Source: Geosiphon pyriformis
Lineage: Eukaryota; Glomeromycota; Glomeromycetes; Archaeosporales; Geosiphonaceae
DNA: 64,000 nt
Assembly (NCBI GenBank): GCA_016748015.1
Contig: JAAOMT010000525.1
Span: 252,625-316,624 of the forward strand
Reading direction: 5' to 3'
The stretch's first letter is position 1; each line of letters opens with the position of its first letter. The notes below the pieces were generated by a model. It did no database searches and was not told the DNA's origin. It saw only the letters and a list, made by a program, of their open reading frames with translations. A program made the translations under genes and the position numbers. Shown piece after piece: positions 60,083-64,000 of the stretch.

Positions 60083-63000
60083 ATACTAAATATTATATTA
60101 TTATAGTATTATTAATAAATTTTTTAATTTTTTAATATAAAATTACAACACAAACTATAAAAATTACTATTAAAATCGTGTAAAAAAAGTCTATATTATT
60201 ATATTCAATCAACAAAATTACTTAATAAATAGAAAATAAAAAATCATTAATTAGCTTAATTACAACAAAAAAATAATATACTAAGTAAATTTTAATTAAA
60301 TTAATTAATTTAATAAATATAAATAATTAATATACTTAATGGTTTTAATATAGTATATTAATTTAATATAATTTAACTATATATATAAGTTTTTTATCAA
60401 TCTAAAAAAGTAATAGTTTTATATTAAGCTAATTTTTTTTTAGTTTTATAATAAACAATTAGTTTTTTTCATGTTTTTTTTTTTTTAAGTTTAAATACTT
60501 GTTATTAATATTTTAAATATGTTTTTATATTTATTATTAATATTTTGAATTATAGTTTTATAATTTTTTATGTATTTTTTATCAATATTTTGATTTTTTT
60601 ATTATTTTATGTTTTTTAAAACATATATTATTTATATTTTTTATTATGTTTTACTTTTATAAATAAGTTGCTAGTTTTATTATTTAACTTTATTTTTATT
60701 ATATTAATTAAATAATAAAAATATTATATTATTAAAAATATAATTTTAATAATAATATTTAATCAATAAAAAATTTTAATTATAATTTTTTATTCTTGTT
60801 TTTTATAAATTAGATTTTTAAATATTATATATTTTTAAAAAAATTCTGAATATAACTTTTTTAAGTTAATTTTAATTTTTAATTGATATTATAAATAAAT
60901 TTGGTAGATAGTATTATAATATTTGGTATTTGTAATTTAAATATAAAAACTATTGTTGATCTGATAATAGTAAACTTAAAGATTTTTTAATAAATAGCTT
61001 TTTATAATAAATCAGCTTATTAGGTTTTAAAAATTTTTATTGTTTAAAGTTTTATCTATTGTTACTAAAAATTTTTCTATCCTTTTTTAATATTGTTATT
61101 ATTATTTGGTTATTAATTTTACTGTTGATAAAAGCTAATAAATTTCTAATAAGCTAATTTTTTTTCTAAAGTATTTTTCTATACTTTAAGCTATATATAT
61201 TAATAAATTTAATAAAATGACCAATTTTATGTTAATTATTTATATAGTTACTTTGTAATAAAAGTTAATTTTTTTACAGAAAAATTTTGTTTGTAAGCTT
61301 TTTAAATAATGTGCAATTATTTTGTCATTAAAGTTAACTCTTTTACAAAAAATTTTAACTGTAAATTATTTAATAATATAAAAAAAATAAAATAAAAAAT
61401 ATGTGTTAAAAAATTGTTTTGAATCTAAATTTAACAGTTATTAAAATTGGTAATTAATTAATTTTAAATATTAGTTTTTAAATGAGTAATTTCAAGTAGT
61501 AATAATCAAAGATTTTTAAGTTTTTAAAATAATTTTATTAAAGTTATTTTTAATAACTAATTGTTAAGTAAAATATCTTGAGCTATAATTCTAAAAAAAA
61601 TATTATGAGCCAAGATTTTTAAAAGAAAATTAATTTTAACTAAGATATATTTTCTTAAAAATAAATTTCTTTTTTTATACAACTTATTATAATATTATTC
61701 TATAATTTAGCACTTTTTTTTCTAATATTTTAATAACTGAAAATATATTTTGGCAAAATTTAAATATTATATAGTTTAATGTATTACATAATCTAATTAA
61801 CACAATTTAGTTATATTTGTGTTCTATACAAATTAAGTTATTATTTAAATAATAATTCGGATAATTTGATAAAATAATAAGTAATAATTTGAATTGATAA
61901 TATATACTATTTAATAATAAGAATTATAAAAATAATTTTATATTAAATAATAACTCAAATTTTTGCTAGTAACATAATCTTTTTATTAAGATTGAACTCT
62001 ATTAAAGTTCAAATATTGTCTGTAATTTTCAGATAATAATTCGAAATAATTGAAGAAATTTGGTTTAAAAATTGTTAAAATTTTAGTTTTGTAAGTTTTT
62101 TAATGTATTAAATTATTAAAAGTTATAAAATTGAGTATTGTAGAATATTTTTACAAGTATAAAATAGATCATAAAGTCTAAAAACTGCTCTAAGTATATA
62201 AAAAGTGTTTATTAGTTTAGTTGTTATTTTGAATTTATTGTAAGTTTGTTTTTAAATAATTTTAGACATAAAATTTACTGTTTTAAGCTTTAATTTTTTT
62301 TTATAAAGTAATTTTTTAATATAAAAATATCTATAAATTAAAAAATATTTATGATTTTGTTTATTTAAATACTATTAAAAATTTTGTTGAATTGTGATAT
62401 TTTGGTAAAATATTAATAAAAGTAAATAATAAATTTTTTTAAAACTTGCTTTAAAAGTTCTGATAAGTAAATTTTAGAATAATTTTTTATATTTTTCTTA
62501 TAAGAATAAAAATTTTGTGTGTTTTTTATTAACATTATAGTAAATTCTGTTTAAATATAATTAATATGTTTTTTAATAATAGTTATAGATAATTTAGATA
62601 GTATTGTTAAGACTAACATTAATTTTTGAAATAATTGTTAAATATTTTGGAAAATTATTATTAAAGCTAATTAAAAATATTAAAAAAAATTATTTTAAAA
62701 AATATTTTTTAAGTTAACCAAAAAGAATTATGTACTAATTTGTAAAATTAAAGATTTAAAATTGGTTTTAAAATAGTATTATTTAAGTTTATTATTATGT
62801 AAAAATTTTTTTAAAATCTTATTATTAAGTCTTAATTTGTATAATTTATTTTTAAAAATTTTATGTATATAAAATAATCTATTCTATTTATAATTGAATT
62901 TTTTATTTTATTGTTTTTTAGCTTTAGTTTTGTAAAAAAAACTTTATTTTCAACTTTAAATTTATTGATAACAGATAATAATTTGTTGTTATACTATTTT

Positions 63001-64000
63001 TTTTGTTAAATTCAAAAATATTTTATGAAAATAACTGTAATTTGTTATTTTTTTTCTAATATACTAAGAAATATATAAACTTTTTATTAAAGTATTTCTT
63101 AGAAATTTGTTTTTATAGTCAATTAAACTAGATAAATTTTTATTATGAAATTTATTGATAATATTACTGTTTTTTTATAGGTCAAATTAAATAATATATA
63201 ATTTATTATATCTTGTCTTAATATTCTGTATACTAATAATATTAATAAAATAAAGATATCTTATTTTTACTCAAAATTGGTTAAAATTTGGTTAATAATT
63301 CACAAAATATTGGGTTAAAATACTCTCTAAATCTATTTGTTTATAAATAGTAAAGCAAAAATAAAAGTTTTTTAATATTAAATTGTTTACAAATTTTTTA
63401 TATCAAAGTTTTTTACAAATTATGTTTCTTAATTAGATAAAAATTTAATTAGATATTTGTATCTACAAATAATGTTTTTGTAAATAAAATTTACGAATAA
63501 TTTTGTATTAGCTTATTAAATAGCTCTATTTTGTTAAGCAATTTACTATAATTGCAATATATTAGTTTTTTAAGTTGTAATAAGTAGTAATTCGATTAAA
63601 TTGATACTAATTTGATTAAAGAACTGTTTAACTTTAATTGAATTTAAGAATTTTATAGAACATATTTCTTCTTTTTTTAATAATTATTATAAAATTTAAT
63701 ATATTAGTAAATATTTTTTTATTTAAGACCATAAATAGTGTTTTAATATTCTTTAAATTGTGCTATTTTTTCCAAAATGTGTTAATAAAAAGTCTAAATA
63801 TATGTTGTATAAAATTGTTTTCTTTTTATGTTTTTGGATTTCTTCAAATAAATTGTTTAAATTTTTGTAGTTTTGATAAAAAATATTAATATTATATATA
63901 AAATATTGTTTTGCTTCATATTATAATTAATAGTTTTTACTTAAAAACTAATTTTTTAGTGTTATAATTTTAAAGATTGTTGTAGTTTTCAAAATTTATT
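60083..64000. other. AT-rich decayed sequence to window end
   Basis: Nearly pure A/T with very few CpG. Poly-A/T runs and short low-complexity frames only. Probably old transposon DNA. No anchor to the elements above was found with confidence. Confidence 0.4.

Overview
The window looks like nuclear DNA of a fungus, most likely Glomeromycotina (arbuscular mycorrhizal fungi and relatives). The evidence is very AT-rich sequence, short introns of about 100 nt with GTGAG/GTA donors, small secreted proteins with Kex2-type KR sites, and heavy loads of Ty3/gypsy and LINE elements. The retroelement proteins, namely the LINE ORF1/ORF2 and a gypsy gag-protease-dUTPase-RT polyprotein, resemble ones I remember from Geosiphon pyriformis. 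That genus call is recollection, not a search result.

Layout. (1) 1-8,990 is a gene-bearing, less AT-rich segment. It holds a secreted Asn/Gly-repeat protein with KR processing sites (97-1,587) and a divergent pair of four-exon paralogs encoding small secreted proteins (3,359-4,150 minus; 5,506-6,300 plus). (2) 8,991 to about 52,700 is a nested transposon block, extremely AT-rich and nearly free of CpG. It contains a near-complete Ty3/gypsy element (23,345-31,192, plus, called family A), decayed family-A copies and LTRs (10,350; 16,297; 51,350), an ORF1-only LINE (13,228-15,502, minus), and an inverted pair of about 1.1-kb TIR elements (20,262-23,231). It also contains a LINE (32,391 to about 49,995, minus) whose ORF1 is split by a second gypsy element (38,125-48,930, minus, family B). 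The pol gene of family B is in turn split by a solo LTR (41,686-42,515). (3) About 52,700-56,482 is a second less AT-rich island, ending in a near-identical copy of the repeat-protein gene that is broken by a 20-N assembly gap. (4) 56,483-64,000 is another AT-rich block with a decayed solo LTR split by a 5'-truncated LINE (58,282-59,980).

All transposons are inactivated by stops and missense changes, mostly C-to-T or G-to-A transitions that hit catalytic residues. Homologous primer-binding sites differ only by transitions, which suggests RIP-like mutation or deamination of methylated cytosine. LTR insertions consistently show 4-bp target duplications, so the order of nested insertions can be read.

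The three host genes all encode predicted secreted products, and each has a TATAA-type box upstream. The repeat-protein gene lies on both sides of a roughly 53-kb transposon block, so it is duplicated with its promoter and 3' flank, or scaffolded twice. No tRNA, rRNA or CRISPR array was recognised.
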